23,325 bases of DNA, taken from contig PXQL01000076.1 in assembly GCA_003021335.1 (NCBI GenBank), positions 1,123-24,447 of the forward strand. The letters are read 5' to 3'. Positions 9,059 through 16,633 of this stretch are shown here, piece after piece. A model generated the notes under the pieces. The model had not been told where the DNA came from and searched no databases. It worked only from the letters and a program-made list of their open reading frames with translations. This DNA is from Halobacteriales archaeon QH_10_67_13 (GTDB lineage: Archaea > Halobacteriota > Halobacteria > Halobacteriales > Haloarculaceae). The position numbers and the translations under genes were made by a program. Within the stretch, counting starts at the first letter, position 1. Each line of letters begins with the position of its first letter.

Positions 9059-9793
9059 CTACTCCGAGCTATCGGGGGGAGCAAGCGAGACGAACTCCAG
9101 ACCCCGCTCTGCGAGCAGCCGGTGGGCCCGGTCGGTGACCGAGGGGGCGACCAGAATCCCCCGGACGGTGGCGTCGGCGTGGCGCTCGCGGTCTAAGGCG
9201 TCGACGTAGCGGTTGAGCTGGCTGACCGCGTCCGGACCGGCCCGCCGGCGCTTGAGCTCAAGCACGACCGCCCGCCCATCGGCGTCCTCGCCGTAGACAT
9301 CGACGGCCCCGGCACTGGTCTGGCGCTCGGTCGCGCGGGGCTCGAAGCCGTCCTCGATCAGCGAGGGCGACTTGAGGATCCGATCGCGCAGATCGGCCTC
9401 GGTCCCGGACAGCGCCAACTCGTTGGGATCGGTCGGGTCGAACGCTGCGGCGTGACCGAGCGCCTCGAACCGGACCAGCAGCCGTTCGGCGGGGCTCTCG
9501 CGGGTGCTCTCGATCACGAGCTCGCCGTCGGCCAGCCGACCGGCGTGGGTCGAGCCCGGGGGCTGCCAGTTGACCGGCTGGTGGCCCTCGTTGGCGTGGA
9601 CGAGTGCGGTCCCGTCGGGCTTGAGCACGACCAGTCGATCGCCCGGGCCGAGCGTGCTCGCCGCCCGCCCCTCGTAGGTGACCCGACACCGACCGAACAG
9701 CGTGACGAGCAGGTCAGCCTCGGTTCCCGATCGAACCAGCTCGAGGGCCCGCATGGGGTCGGGTCCGGTGAGCGTCCGTGGACCGTCTGTCAC
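9059..9793 (-). CDS. nucS: Endonuclease NucS / EndoMS (mismatch-specific endonuclease)
   Basis: NucS/EndoMS cuts both strands at mismatches and works with the sliding clamp in a MutS-independent repair route of archaea and actinobacteria. The protein has 244 residues, a normal length. The N-terminal DNA-binding half carries [13 protein letters not shown] and [12 protein letters not shown]. The C-terminal RecB-like nuclease half carries [23 protein letters not shown] and LELKRRR. Asp165, Glu179 and Lys181 form the D...ExK active site. QLNRYVDAL and [16 protein letters not shown] complete the family pattern. The start is GTG 9793, with a TATA-like CACTAAAG element (reverse sense) about 27 bases upstream. 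It faces the 3' end of the damaged mutS, 38 bp away, and looks intact. PCNA-binding at the extreme C-terminus is not obvious. Confidence 0.93.
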   Translation of the reverse strand: MTDGPRTLTGPDPMRALELVRSGTEADLLVTLFGRCRVTYEGRAASTLGPGDRLVVLKPDGTALVHANEGHQPVNWQPPGSTHAGRLADGELVIESTRESPAERLLVRFEALGHAAAFDPTDPNELALSGTEADLRDRILKSPSLIEDGFEPRATERQTSAGAVDVYGEDADGRAVVLELKRRRAGPDAVSQLNRYVDALDRERHADATVRGILVAPSVTDRAHRLLAERGLEFVSLAPPDSSE

Positions 9794-9817
9794 GCCGCTG
9801 GGTAGCCGGGTGGCTCA

Positions 9818-10351
9818 CTAAAGCGGTCCGCTCTGGGTCGACGGGACTCGCACGCGCGAGTGCAGAACACCGACGAGCAGCCGCCGGGCGTCCGCGGGCG
9901 GGAGTGCGCCGGCCGCGACGGCCGGACTCAGGAGACGCTTCGCCTGGCGGAGCCGACGACGTCGCGTTCTGATTCCAGCGATCGAGCGTGCGCGAACCAG
10001 AACGCCGTCGGTTGGAGCCGGCGCCGACTCAGCGAGCGGGAACCCGAACCAGAGCGCCTGCCAGACCGTGACCCGTGGGGCGATCACGTACACCACCGAT
10101 GTCCCGAGAAAGTCGACGGCCTCGACTAGGCGACCGGTCACGGTGCCGGTCGGTCGCCAAGATACCGACGCGAGCGCGGTGAGTCTGTCCTGCGGTTCGG
10201 CCGCTCGACCGGGACCGGAGCCGCCAGCCGGCGCGGCAAACACCCGACCGAGCACGGGGTCGCTTCCGCCCCACTGAGATGTATACAGCGCCCACCGCCC
10301 GCCCTCCTCGGCGTCCTCAAGCCGAACAGCCGCGAGCGCGCGCTCACCCAC
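9818..10351 (-). CDS. Haloarchaeal protein, DUF6735-like
   Basis: The protein has about 177 residues starting MGERALAAVRLED, followed by RWALYTSQWGG. This resembles the MGxRALVAYER...YxxHYSHWG start of the haloarchaeal DUF6735 family, whose function is unknown. The middle contains a hydrophobic stretch (FLGTSVVYVIAPRVTVWQAL) and the C-terminus is basic and helical. GTG 10351 is chosen because GGAGGG lies at a good distance upstream (10359-10364, reverse sense), whereas the open frame continues 85 codons further through the divergent promoter region with no sensible sequence. A TATA-like AT patch at 10402-10412 fits a short-leader transcript. It is divergent from the PH-domain gene and upstream of nucS on the same strand; nucS has its own promoter element near this gene's stop. 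Family call is tentative. Confidence 0.6.
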   Translation of the reverse strand: MGERALAAVRLEDAEEGGRWALYTSQWGGSDPVLGRVFAAPAGGSGPGRAAEPQDRLTALASVSWRPTGTVTGRLVEAVDFLGTSVVYVIAPRVTVWQALWFGFPLAESAPAPTDGVLVRARSIAGIRTRRRRLRQAKRLLSPAVAAGALPPADARRLLVGVLHSRVRVPSTQSGPL

Positions 10352-10400
10352 GGCCGAACCCTCCAGAGTGGCCCATCGTTTCCGAGTGGCCGCGAACTCG

Positions 10401-10435
10401 GACAAAAAGTATCGGATGGGGGAAGGGTCTTTATC
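10401..10435. promoter_or_regulatory. Divergent promoters between the DUF6735-like and PH-domain genes
   Basis: For the rightward gene, TCTTTATC (10428-10435) lies about 26 bases before ATG 10458. For the leftward gene, ACTTTTTGTC (reverse sense, 10401-10410) lies about 55 bases before GTG 10351 and would leave a short leader containing the ribosome binding site. Confidence 0.45.
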
Positions 10436-10457
10436 GGGGAGTGTGCAACTGAGAGGT

Positions 10458-12371
10458 ATGAGCCGGGTCGTCGACCTGCGCGAGGACGACACGCTGTTGC
10501 ACTCGAAGACCCGGGACGGACCGCTCGTGTTTGGCGGTCGACTACTCGAGGACGCCCCGGCGACCCACCTCGGCGCGGAGTCGCCGCGATACCTCCTGTG
10601 GAACAAGACTGCGGGGCTCGAGATCGACCGCCCGGACGGCTCGACGGTCCGGCGGGAATCGGAGGAGAACTACCGAGCGGTCGCGGTCGTCACCGACGCC
10701 CGGCTACTCGTGATTTTCGGACAGGCCGAGGGCGACGCGGTCGAGTCACTCCCGTACACGGACGTCGTCGAGGCGAGTGTCGAGTCGGCCGGCCTGTTGA
10801 CCGATTCCCTGGTGCTCGAGACGCTCTCGGGGGATCGGTGGCGGTTCCCCTGTCGGGGAACGGTCGAACCCGTGGCGGCGTACGTCGACCGGGTCACACA
10901 GACCTGGGCGCGTGTGAGCAGGCTACTCGAAGACGCTGCCGAGGCGCTCGATCAAGCCGACCGGCGTCTCGAGACCGGCGATCACGAGGGCGCTGCGGCC
11001 CGCCGCGACGACGCCGAGAGACACGTCGAGACCGCGGCCGATCGCACCGAACAACTCGGCGCGGGCGCCGAGCCGCTGCGCGAGCGACGGGCCGAGCTCC
11101 GGTCGCGGATCGACGCCGCCGGTCAGCGGATCCGGGTGCGTCGAGCGGCGAGCGCACACCAGCGCGCCCAGACCGTCTGGGCCGATCGGCGGTACGAAGA
11201 GGCCGCGACGGCCTACGACGCCGCAATCGCGGGGTACGAGGCGGCGCGTGCGATCGACACACGATCGGAGGTTGACGAACGACAAATAGCGCGCCGACTC
11301 GACGGCGCCCGCACAGAACGCGAGCTGCTGCGCGTCGGGCCGCTGATCGACGCCGACACCGCACGCCGTCGCGTGGCCGCGGCCTCCGACCCCGAGCGCG
11401 GCGCGACCGCGGCCCAGACCGCACTCGATCTGTACCGGGACGCGCTCGGACTCGCGACCGCCGAAACCGAGCGGCCCTTTCTCGTCGACCGGGAGGCCGT
11501 CAGGGAGCGGGCAATCGCCGCCGCGGACGCGGCGATCGATCGGGCACTCGCCGCCGGACTGCGCTGGCAGGCGACGGCCGAGGCGCTCGCAGACGACGGA
11601 CGGACGGACCAGGCCGCTCGGGTGCACGAGCGGGCCGACCGGCGGTTCGACGACGCCCGCGCCCTCGCAGCGGAGGTCAGACCGGAGCGCCGATCGGAGA
11701 TCGAGGCGCGGTCGGCCGACCGCGAGGCGGACGGCGAGCCGCTGCTGGTCGACCCGGCGCCGGTGGCCGAGTCCGAGAGCCGCGTGACCGTCGCAGGGCT
11801 CGGAGAAGCCGCGGGGACAGCCATGGTCGTCCCCGAGGAAGAACCGACCGAACAGGGAGCGGGACTGGAGCAGTTCGAAACTCCCGACGAGGAGTTCGGC
11901 GTGCTCTCGCTGGGGACGTCCGACGCCGAGGCCGACGGGCCCGCGCCCGGCGCTGCGACGAGCGTCGACGCGGACCGGATCGCCGAGCGGCTCGACGAGC
12001 TCCCGGGGCCGGCGTTTGCCGAACTCGTCGGCGAGATTCTTGAACACCGGGGGTGGACCGCGACACTGCTCTCCGGCGCGCACGAACACGACGCCGTCGT
12101 GACCCGCGGCGACGGCGAGCGGATCGTGGTCTTCACACACAACGACCCCGAGGCGCGGCCCGGACCCGAGGCCGTCCGACGCCAGACGGAGAGTGCCGAG
12201 GGCTTCGCGGGCATTGACGGGGTCGTGTACGCCACGAGCAGCCGGGTGACCGACGGGGTCGATGATCTCGCCCTGTCGGTGATCGATCGGCCACAGCTGG
12301 CCGAACTGCTCCGGGCGACCGACCTGCTCGAGAAGCTGCCCGAGGTCCCGAGAGACGACCGAACCAGTTAA
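10458..12371 (+). CDS. PH-like domain / coiled-coil / Mrr-like restriction-endonuclease-fold protein
   Basis: The protein has 637 residues. Residues about 1-150 look like a bacterial-type PH domain (YRAVAVVTDARLLVIFG; SLPYTDVVEASVE; RWRFPC). Residues 155-430 are Ala/Arg/Glu-rich and almost wholly helical, with a TPR-like piece (YEEAATAYDAAIAGYEAA). An acidic linker follows (about 440-505). Residues about 506-630 resemble the Mrr/RecB restriction-endonuclease fold: FAELVGEILEHRGWTATL, then a DAVV strand, then VVYATSSRVTDGVDDLAL. The usual (E/Q)xK strand is replaced by IVVFTHN, so the catalytic Lys appears missing and the domain is probably a non-cleaving DNA-binding or scaffold version. ATG 10458 fits the TATA box for a leaderless message. 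The cellular role is unknown. It lies 168 bp before the thermosome gene. Confidence 0.75.
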   Translation: MSRVVDLREDDTLLHSKTRDGPLVFGGRLLEDAPATHLGAESPRYLLWNKTAGLEIDRPDGSTVRRESEENYRAVAVVTDARLLVIFGQAEGDAVESLPYTDVVEASVESAGLLTDSLVLETLSGDRWRFPCRGTVEPVAAYVDRVTQTWARVSRLLEDAAEALDQADRRLETGDHEGAAARRDDAERHVETAADRTEQLGAGAEPLRERRAELRSRIDAAGQRIRVRRAASAHQRAQTVWADRRYEEAATAYDAAIAGYEAARAIDTRSEVDERQIARRLDGARTERELLRVGPLIDADTARRRVAAASDPERGATAAQTALDLYRDALGLATAETERPFLVDREAVRERAIAAADAAIDRALAAGLRWQATAEALADDGRTDQAARVHERADRRFDDARALAAEVRPERRSEIEARSADREADGEPLLVDPAPVAESESRVTVAGLGEAAGTAMVVPEEEPTEQGAGLEQFETPDEEFGVLSLGTSDAEADGPAPGAATSVDADRIAERLDELPGPAFAELVGEILEHRGWTATLLSGAHEHDAVVTRGDGERIVVFTHNDPEARPGPEAVRRQTESAEGFAGIDGVVYATSSRVTDGVDDLALSVIDRPQLAELLRATDLLEKLPEVPRDDRTS

Positions 12372-12505
12372 TAAACACGTCGGCGGTCGGCTACAGGGTA
12401 CGGAACGGGGCCTCGGGAATCGCCGAGCTGGCCCCGTCAAGTCGTGCGGTTCGTCGGACGACCCTGCCGTCGGCGCCGGATCGACCGGAACTCCGATCCC
12501 CGACA

Positions 12506-12535
12506 ATTTATGTAGAACCACATGCAAACTCGGAG
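12506..12535 (+). promoter_or_regulatory. Thermosome promoter and ribosome binding site
   Basis: ATTTAT (12506-12511) is a good TATA box 29-34 bases before ATG 12540, and GGAG (12532-12535) precedes that ATG by 4 bases. Both favour 12540 over the in-frame ATG at 12522. Confidence 0.55.
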
Positions 12536-12539
12536 TGAT

Positions 12540-14201
12540 ATGAGCCAGCAGATGCAGGGCCAGCCGATGATCATCCTGGGCGAGGACGCCCAGCGAATGA
12601 AAGACGAGAGCGCACAGGATCACAACATCGCCGCGGCCCGGGCCGTCGCCGACGCAGTTCGGTCGACGCTCGGACCGAAGGGGATGGACAAGATGCTCGT
12701 AAACTCTCTCGGGGATATCGTCGTCACCAACGACGGCGTAACGATCCTCGACGAGATGGACATCGACAACCCGACCGCCGAGATGGTCGTCGAGGTCGCC
12801 CAGACCCAAGAGGACGAGGCCGGCGACGGTACCACGACGGCGGTGGCGATCACCGGCGACCTGCTGAAAAACTCGGAGGAGCTGCTCGAGCGGGACATCC
12901 ACCCGACCGCGATCATCAGCGGGTTCGACATGGCCGCCACGCAGGCCCGCGAGGAGATCGACGACATCGCGATCGACATCGAAAAAGACGACCGCGAGAT
13001 CCTCCGGAGGGTCGCCGAGACGGCCATGACCGGCAAGGGCGCCGAGCAGCACAAGGACGCGCTCGGCGCGCTGGTCGTCGACGCGGCACAGGCGGTCACC
13101 GTCGAGGCCAACGACGGCTCGACGATCGTCGACCTGGCGTATCTCAAGATCGAGACCCAGACCGGACAGTCCGCCGGGGACTCCGAGCTGCTCGAGGGCG
13201 CGGTCATCGATAAGGATCCCGTACACGAGGACATGCCGACGAGCTTCGAGGAGGCAGACACCCTGCTCGTCGACGAGCCCCTCGAGCTCGACGAGACGGA
13301 AGCCGACACGCAGGTCAGCGTGAGCGACCCCGACCGGATTCAAGAGTTCGTCCAGCAGGAAGAACAGGAGCTGCGCGAGATGGTCGATCAGATCGCCGAC
13401 CTGGGGGCCGACGTCGTGTTCTGTCAGAAGGGCATCGACGACATGGTCCAGCACTACCTCGCCAAAGAAGGTATCCTCGCCGTCCGGCGTGTCAAGCGCT
13501 CGGACGTTGAGTTCCTCCGGGACGTCGTCGGGGCGAAGCTCGTCTCGGATCTCGACACCGCCGAGCCGAGCGATCTCGGGCAGGCTCGGGTGACCCGCGA
13601 CGAGGGCGAGGAGCTGTTTTACGTCGAGGGCACCGGCGAGGACAGTCACGGCGTGACGCTACTGCTCCGGGGCTCGACCGAACACGTCGTCGACGAGCTC
13701 GAGCGGGGTGTCAACGACGCCCTGGATGTCGTCGGGGCCGCGATCAGCTCCGGCGAGGTGCTGCCGGGCGGCGGCGCACCCGAGATCGAGGTTGCGCGGC
13801 GGCTCCGTGAGTTCGCGGACGGCGTCGAGGGCCGCGAGCAGCTCGCCGTCGAGGCGTTTGCCGACGCACTCGAGGTCGTTCCCCGAGTACTCGCCGAGAA
13901 CGCCGGCATCGACCCGATCGACGCGCTGGTCGACCTGCGGTCGGCCCACAGCGAGGGCGAGGTCCGCGCCGGCCTGGACGTCGAGACCGGCGACGTCGGC
14001 GACACCTTCGAAGCCGGCGTGATCGAGACGCCCAACGCGAAACAGCAGGGCATCGCCGCCGCCAGCGAATCCGCCACGCTCGTGCTCAAAATCGACGACG
14101 TCATCTCGGCGGGCGACCTCTCGACAGAGGGCGACGATGAGGGCGGCGCCCCCGGCGCCGGCGGCATGGGCGGTATGGGCGGTATGGGCGGCGCGATGTA
14201 A
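12540..14201 (+). CDS. thsA: Thermosome (group II chaperonin) subunit
   Basis: Thermosome subunits form double-ring, ATP-driven folding chambers in the archaeal cytoplasm and are strongly heat-inducible. This 553-residue protein has the full family pattern: [14 protein letters not shown] (41-53), VTNDGVTIL (62-70), GDGTTTAV (95-102, ATP/Mg binding), the apical domain with the helical lid, [13 protein letters not shown] and a Gly-Met tail ending [13 protein letters not shown]. Start [13 protein letters not shown] matches homologues. Haloarchaea usually have two or three paralogues, and I cannot say which this is; the symbol is generic. It is monocistronic, with its own promoter and a T-rich terminator. 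No defect is seen. A 908-codon open frame runs antisense across this gene and its neighbour but is a compositional shadow. Confidence 0.97.
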   Translation: MSQQMQGQPMIILGEDAQRMKDESAQDHNIAAARAVADAVRSTLGPKGMDKMLVNSLGDIVVTNDGVTILDEMDIDNPTAEMVVEVAQTQEDEAGDGTTTAVAITGDLLKNSEELLERDIHPTAIISGFDMAATQAREEIDDIAIDIEKDDREILRRVAETAMTGKGAEQHKDALGALVVDAAQAVTVEANDGSTIVDLAYLKIETQTGQSAGDSELLEGAVIDKDPVHEDMPTSFEEADTLLVDEPLELDETEADTQVSVSDPDRIQEFVQQEEQELREMVDQIADLGADVVFCQKGIDDMVQHYLAKEGILAVRRVKRSDVEFLRDVVGAKLVSDLDTAEPSDLGQARVTRDEGEELFYVEGTGEDSHGVTLLLRGSTEHVVDELERGVNDALDVVGAAISSGEVLPGGGAPEIEVARRLREFADGVEGREQLAVEAFADALEVVPRVLAENAGIDPIDALVDLRSAHSEGEVRAGLDVETGDVGDTFEAGVIETPNAKQQGIAAASESATLVLKIDDVISAGDLSTEGDDEGGAPGAGGMGGMGGMGGAM

Positions 14202-14222
14202 GTCAGGCCGACCAGCCAACTC

Positions 14223-14245
14223 GTTGTAGTTTTTATTTTCGTTTC
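14223..14245 (+). terminator. T-rich transcription terminator after the thermosome gene
   Basis: A run of T-clusters (GTTGTAGTTTTTATTTTCG and following bases) begins about 22 bases after the stop in otherwise GC-rich DNA. Archaeal RNA polymerase ends transcription at such T tracts without needing a hairpin. Confidence 0.6.
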
Positions 14246-14276
14246 GCTGATCGGACAGCGGCTGCGCTGGGTGCGG

Positions 14277-14555
14277 TCACTCGAAGAGGTCGTTCAACCG
14301 GGCGGCGAGCGTCGTGTCGGCGTCGGTGATACCGCCGGCGTCGTGGGTCGTGAGCCGCACCTCGACCTCTCGCCACCGGATCGTGATCTCCGGGTGGTGC
14401 CAGGCCTCTTCCGCGAGTCCGGCCGCGCCGGCCGCGAACCCGGCACCCCCGAGGTAGGTGTCGAACTCGAAGGCGCGAACGATCTCCTCGCCGTCGCGCT
14501 CCCAGCCGTCGGGAAGCTGTGCTGCAAGTTCCTCTTCCGAGAGTGTCTCTGCCAT
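14277..14555 (-). CDS. 4a-hydroxytetrahydrobiopterin dehydratase (pterin-4a-carbinolamine dehydratase)
   Basis: This 92-residue protein matches the PCD/DCoH family, which dehydrates 4a-hydroxytetrahydropterin to recycle pterin cofactors, or acts in molybdopterin-related metabolism in archaea. The catalytic histidines are in EEAWHHPEI (H53, H54) and VRLTTHDAGGITDAD (H71), with the conserved Asp78 after GGIT. The N-terminus (LSEEELAAQLPDGWE) and FEFDTYLGGAGFAAGAAGLAEEAWHHP order follow the family, and the length is typical. ATG 14555 has a TATA-like CGTTCTTGC element (reverse sense) about 27 bases upstream. It is a single leftward gene, convergent with the thermosome gene. No phenylalanine hydroxylase is in view, so the pathway is unclear. 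Confidence 0.93.
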   Translation of the reverse strand: MAETLSEEELAAQLPDGWERDGEEIVRAFEFDTYLGGAGFAAGAAGLAEEAWHHPEITIRWREVEVRLTTHDAGGITDADTTLAARLNDLFE

Positions 14556-14688
14556 ACTGTTGGTACGTCCGGAGGCAGCAAGAACGTTCGGCCGCCCCCT
14601 CGACAGCGACTGGAACGGTCGGGATCGGTGGCCGGTCTCGACGAGCCGCTAAACGCTGCGTGTCGGCGCTGAGGACCGATACGCCGGC

Positions 14689-15205
14689 TCAGCCGTCGAG
14701 TCGCTCCGAGGCGTACTCGCCGGGCTGCCCGCGGTCGGTCGTCGGTCCGCCGACCGCGGGGCGGACGTCGTCGGTCGCGGAGTCGGGGACGGTCACCGCC
14801 GCGTCGAGATCGAACGCGGCGGCGCGAAGCTCGGCCCAATCGCCGCGCTCGGCGGCGCCGCGGAGATTGGCCGTCGGCGCCGCCAGCAGCCGAGAGACCA
14901 GAGAGTTGGCCATCGACTCGACGGCCGCTGCCTCCTCCGGGGAGAGGTCAAGACGATCGAGGGCGGTCTCGACGGCCTCCGTCTTGGTGTCCGTGGCCCG
15001 TTCATGGAGCTCGGCGACCGCGTCCTCGGCACGGCGGCGACGTACCATTCGGCCCGGTTGCAGGTCCAGAGGACAAAGGCCTCGGTGACCCCGGGAGCGG
15101 CGAGCAACCGCTCGACTCCGTCCCGAGCGTCCTCGCCGGTTGCGGCCGCGATCCGGTCGGCCGACGGCGCGTCGACGTCACGTCTGACCCTTCGGGGTCG
15201 GCCAT
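14689..15205 (-). pseudogene. hemA: Glutamyl-tRNA reductase remnant: N- and C-terminal pieces joined after loss of the catalytic and NADPH-binding core
   Basis: HemA reduces glutamyl-tRNA(Glu) to glutamate-1-semialdehyde, the first step of the C5 tetrapyrrole pathway. Read leftward, one frame gives an N-terminal piece containing DGVERLLAAPGVTEAFVL then WTCNRAEWYV, with the catalytic-Cys motif TCNR (about 15187-15049). The next frame, opening at ATG 15048, gives the C-terminal dimerisation helices (RRRRAEDAVAELHERATD; MANSLVSRLLAAPTANLR; GDWAELRAAAFDLD) ending at TGA 14689. The roughly 250 residues that should lie between are missing. The first codons are also damaged: ATG 15205 is in a third frame relative to the N-terminal piece. 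A promoter-like TTAATAC remains about 30 bases upstream of 15205. The C-terminal piece alone could be translated as 119 residues but would have no catalytic centre. Expected full length is about 430-450 residues (recalled). Confidence 0.85.
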
Positions 15206-15229
15206 CGTGCTACGACCCGGGTTTGGACT

Positions 15230-15272
15230 TGCCGTATTAAGTTTTTCCACCCGGTCGCAGGCTACTTTTGTC
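15230..15272. promoter_or_regulatory. Divergent promoters of the hemA remnant and rpiA
   Basis: Leftward, ACTTAATACGG (reverse sense, around 15232-15243) lies about 30 bases before ATG 15205. Rightward, CTACTTTTG (15262-15270) is centred 27 bases before the rpiA ATG. Both still look functional although hemA is destroyed. Confidence 0.45.
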
Positions 15273-15292
15273 GGGACCGCGAGCGACGGGAC

Positions 15293-15973
15293 ATGGACGA
15301 GACCGAGCGAGACCGAGCGAAGCGCCTGGCCGGCGAGAGCGCCGCCGACGCCGTCGCGGACGGCGCGGTCGTCGGACTCGGCACCGGGAGCACGGCCGCC
15401 TACGCGATCGATCGGCTCGGCGAGCGCGCCACGGAGGGACTCGACGTGCAGGGGGTACCGACCTCCTACCAGGCCCGAGAGCGGGCCCGAGCGGCCGGGA
15501 TCGAGCTGACGAGCCTCAACGAGCGGGCTCCGACGGTCGCGATCGACGGGGCCGATCAGGTGGCCGGCGGACAGCTGCTCAAGGGCGGCGGCGCCGCACA
15601 CGTCCGGGAGAAGATCGTCGACGACGCCGCCGATCGGCTCGTGATCGTCGTCGATCCGAGCAAGGAAACCGAACGACTTGACCAGCCGGTACCCGTCGCG
15701 GTCCTCTCCGCAGCCCGCCGACCCGTCGCCGAGGCGATCGAGACGCTGGGAGGGGAACCCACTCTCCGGTCGGCGGCTCACAAGGACGGACCGGTCGTGA
15801 CCGACGACGGAGCACTCGTCTTTGACTGTTTGTTCGGACCGATCGAGCGGCCGGGGGATCTCGCGGCCGAGCTCGACTCGATTCCCGGAGTGATTGGCCA
15901 CGGGCTGTTCGTCGACGCGGCAGACGAGGTCAGAATCGGACGACAAAAGGACATAACCGTCCGGGAGCCGTGA
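15293..15973 (+). CDS. rpiA: Ribose-5-phosphate isomerase A
   Basis: RpiA interconverts ribose-5-phosphate and ribulose-5-phosphate, supplying ribose for nucleotides in haloarchaea, which lack a full pentose phosphate pathway. The 226-residue length is normal. Active-site blocks are GLGTGSTAAYAI (28-39), AIDGADQV (83-90, D85 and D88), LLKGGGAAHVREKI (K97, catalytic Glu106) and DPSKETERL. The C-terminus (PGVIGHGLFVDAADEVRIG) is typical. The Glu that normally follows DGAD is Gln89 here; it is outside the core catalytic set and the effect is unknown. ATG 15293 fits the TATA-like box as a leaderless start. The gene is intact between the damaged hemA (divergent) and DUF1931 (convergent). Confidence 0.95.
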   Translation: MDETERDRAKRLAGESAADAVADGAVVGLGTGSTAAYAIDRLGERATEGLDVQGVPTSYQARERARAAGIELTSLNERAPTVAIDGADQVAGGQLLKGGGAAHVREKIVDDAADRLVIVVDPSKETERLDQPVPVAVLSAARRPVAEAIETLGGEPTLRSAAHKDGPVVTDDGALVFDCLFGPIERPGDLAAELDSIPGVIGHGLFVDAADEVRIGRQKDITVREP

Positions 15974-15982
15974 GCCGCGAGT

Positions 15983-16150
15983 CTACAGGTCTCGTGGCTG
16001 GACGGTCTTGCGGTCGTTGGATGCGGCCCGCTCGGCGGCGTCCTCAAGCAGCTCCTCGACTTCCTCGTCGAGGGCATCGTAGAAATCCGACGCGACGTTC
16101 ATTTCATCGAGCTGTTCCTTCACGGCGGCTTTGACGATCAGATCTGCCAT
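15983..16150 (-). CDS. DUF1931-type histone-fold small protein
   Basis: This 55-residue acidic protein begins MADLIVKAAVKEQLDEMNVA and ends NDRKTVQPRDL. It matches the short haloarchaeal members of DUF1931, a histone-fold family. The C-terminal (N/D)RKTVQPRDL motif is the same as in histone-fold proteins, where the Arg-Lys-Thr loop contacts DNA. DNA binding or dimerisation is inferred from the fold; the role is not established. ATG 16150 is supported by GTTTATGCTCC (reverse sense) centred about 28 bases upstream. The gene is convergent with rpiA, 9 bp apart. Confidence 0.85.
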   Translation of the reverse strand: MADLIVKAAVKEQLDEMNVASDFYDALDEEVEELLEDAAERAASNDRKTVQPRDL

Positions 16151-16333
16151 ACGCCGAAGTGTTCGCCGGACGGAGCATAAACGTTCCCGTTTCGACCGCT
16201 GAGAGCCACTCCCGCGGGCGATTCCGGCGATCGCGGAGTGGCTGCGACGAGGGCCTAACTAGTTTGGCAGTACTGGTAACCCAAAGCCGGTGCAACCAGA
16301 GGGTACCGGTATCAAAGGCCGGAGGAAAATACG

Positions 16334-16483
16334 ATGCCAGCATGTAATCACTGCGGTGCGCACGTTTCGGAACGGTTCGCGCGAGTATTCGGGGACGAAC
16401 AGGGTCGCGTTCGTGCGTGTCCGAGCTGCTCGGCGAACGCGGGAATCGCCGAGGTCGCGAAAGAACGCACCAACCGCGCCTGA
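16334..16483 (+). CDS. Small zinc-ribbon protein, DUF7563-like
   Basis: This 49-residue protein begins MPACNHCGAHVSERFARVFG and has two CxxC knuckles (C4/C7 and C29/C32), typical of a single zinc ribbon. It resembles haloarchaeal DUF7563 proteins and the second copy at 17307-17465, though its C-terminal half has diverged. GGAGG (16321-16325) precedes the ATG by 8 bases, so this start is leadered, unlike many neighbours. Such micro-zinc-finger proteins often act as regulators in haloarchaea, but the target here is unknown. Confidence 0.75.
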   Translation: MPACNHCGAHVSERFARVFGDEQGRVRACPSCSANAGIAEVAKERTNRA

Positions 16484-16602
16484 CGGCGTGCCTAAACGTT
16501 TCGAACCCGATCGCTGTGAGGGATAGAACCCGCAGTCTCGAGCGTTTGTCGGCCGCGCGACACCCTAATACAGGGCGGGCAAAGCCGGATGCGTGAGCAA
16601 AA

Positions 16603-16609
16603 GATTAAG
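16603..16609 (+). promoter_or_regulatory. TATA box of the RecA/KaiC-like gene
   Basis: GATTAAG, preceded by an A-rich BRE-like patch, is centred 28 bases before ATG 16634. This supports 16634 over the in-frame ATG at 16589, which lies upstream of the box. Confidence 0.5.
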
Positions 16610-16633
16610 ACCGCTGCGGTCACCCCAGCGTAC

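Noticed and set aside
9021..9196. Extension of the mutS reading frame to 9196 as a genuine C-terminus
   Set aside because: It is antisense to nucS and lacks MutS features, while the real MutS C-terminal sequence is present in the neighbouring frame and stops at 9020.
10923..13649. A 908-codon open frame on the minus strand, antisense to the PH-domain and thermosome genes
   Set aside because: It is a shadow caused by high GC at third positions. It lies opposite two well-supported genes and has no recognisable domain of its own.
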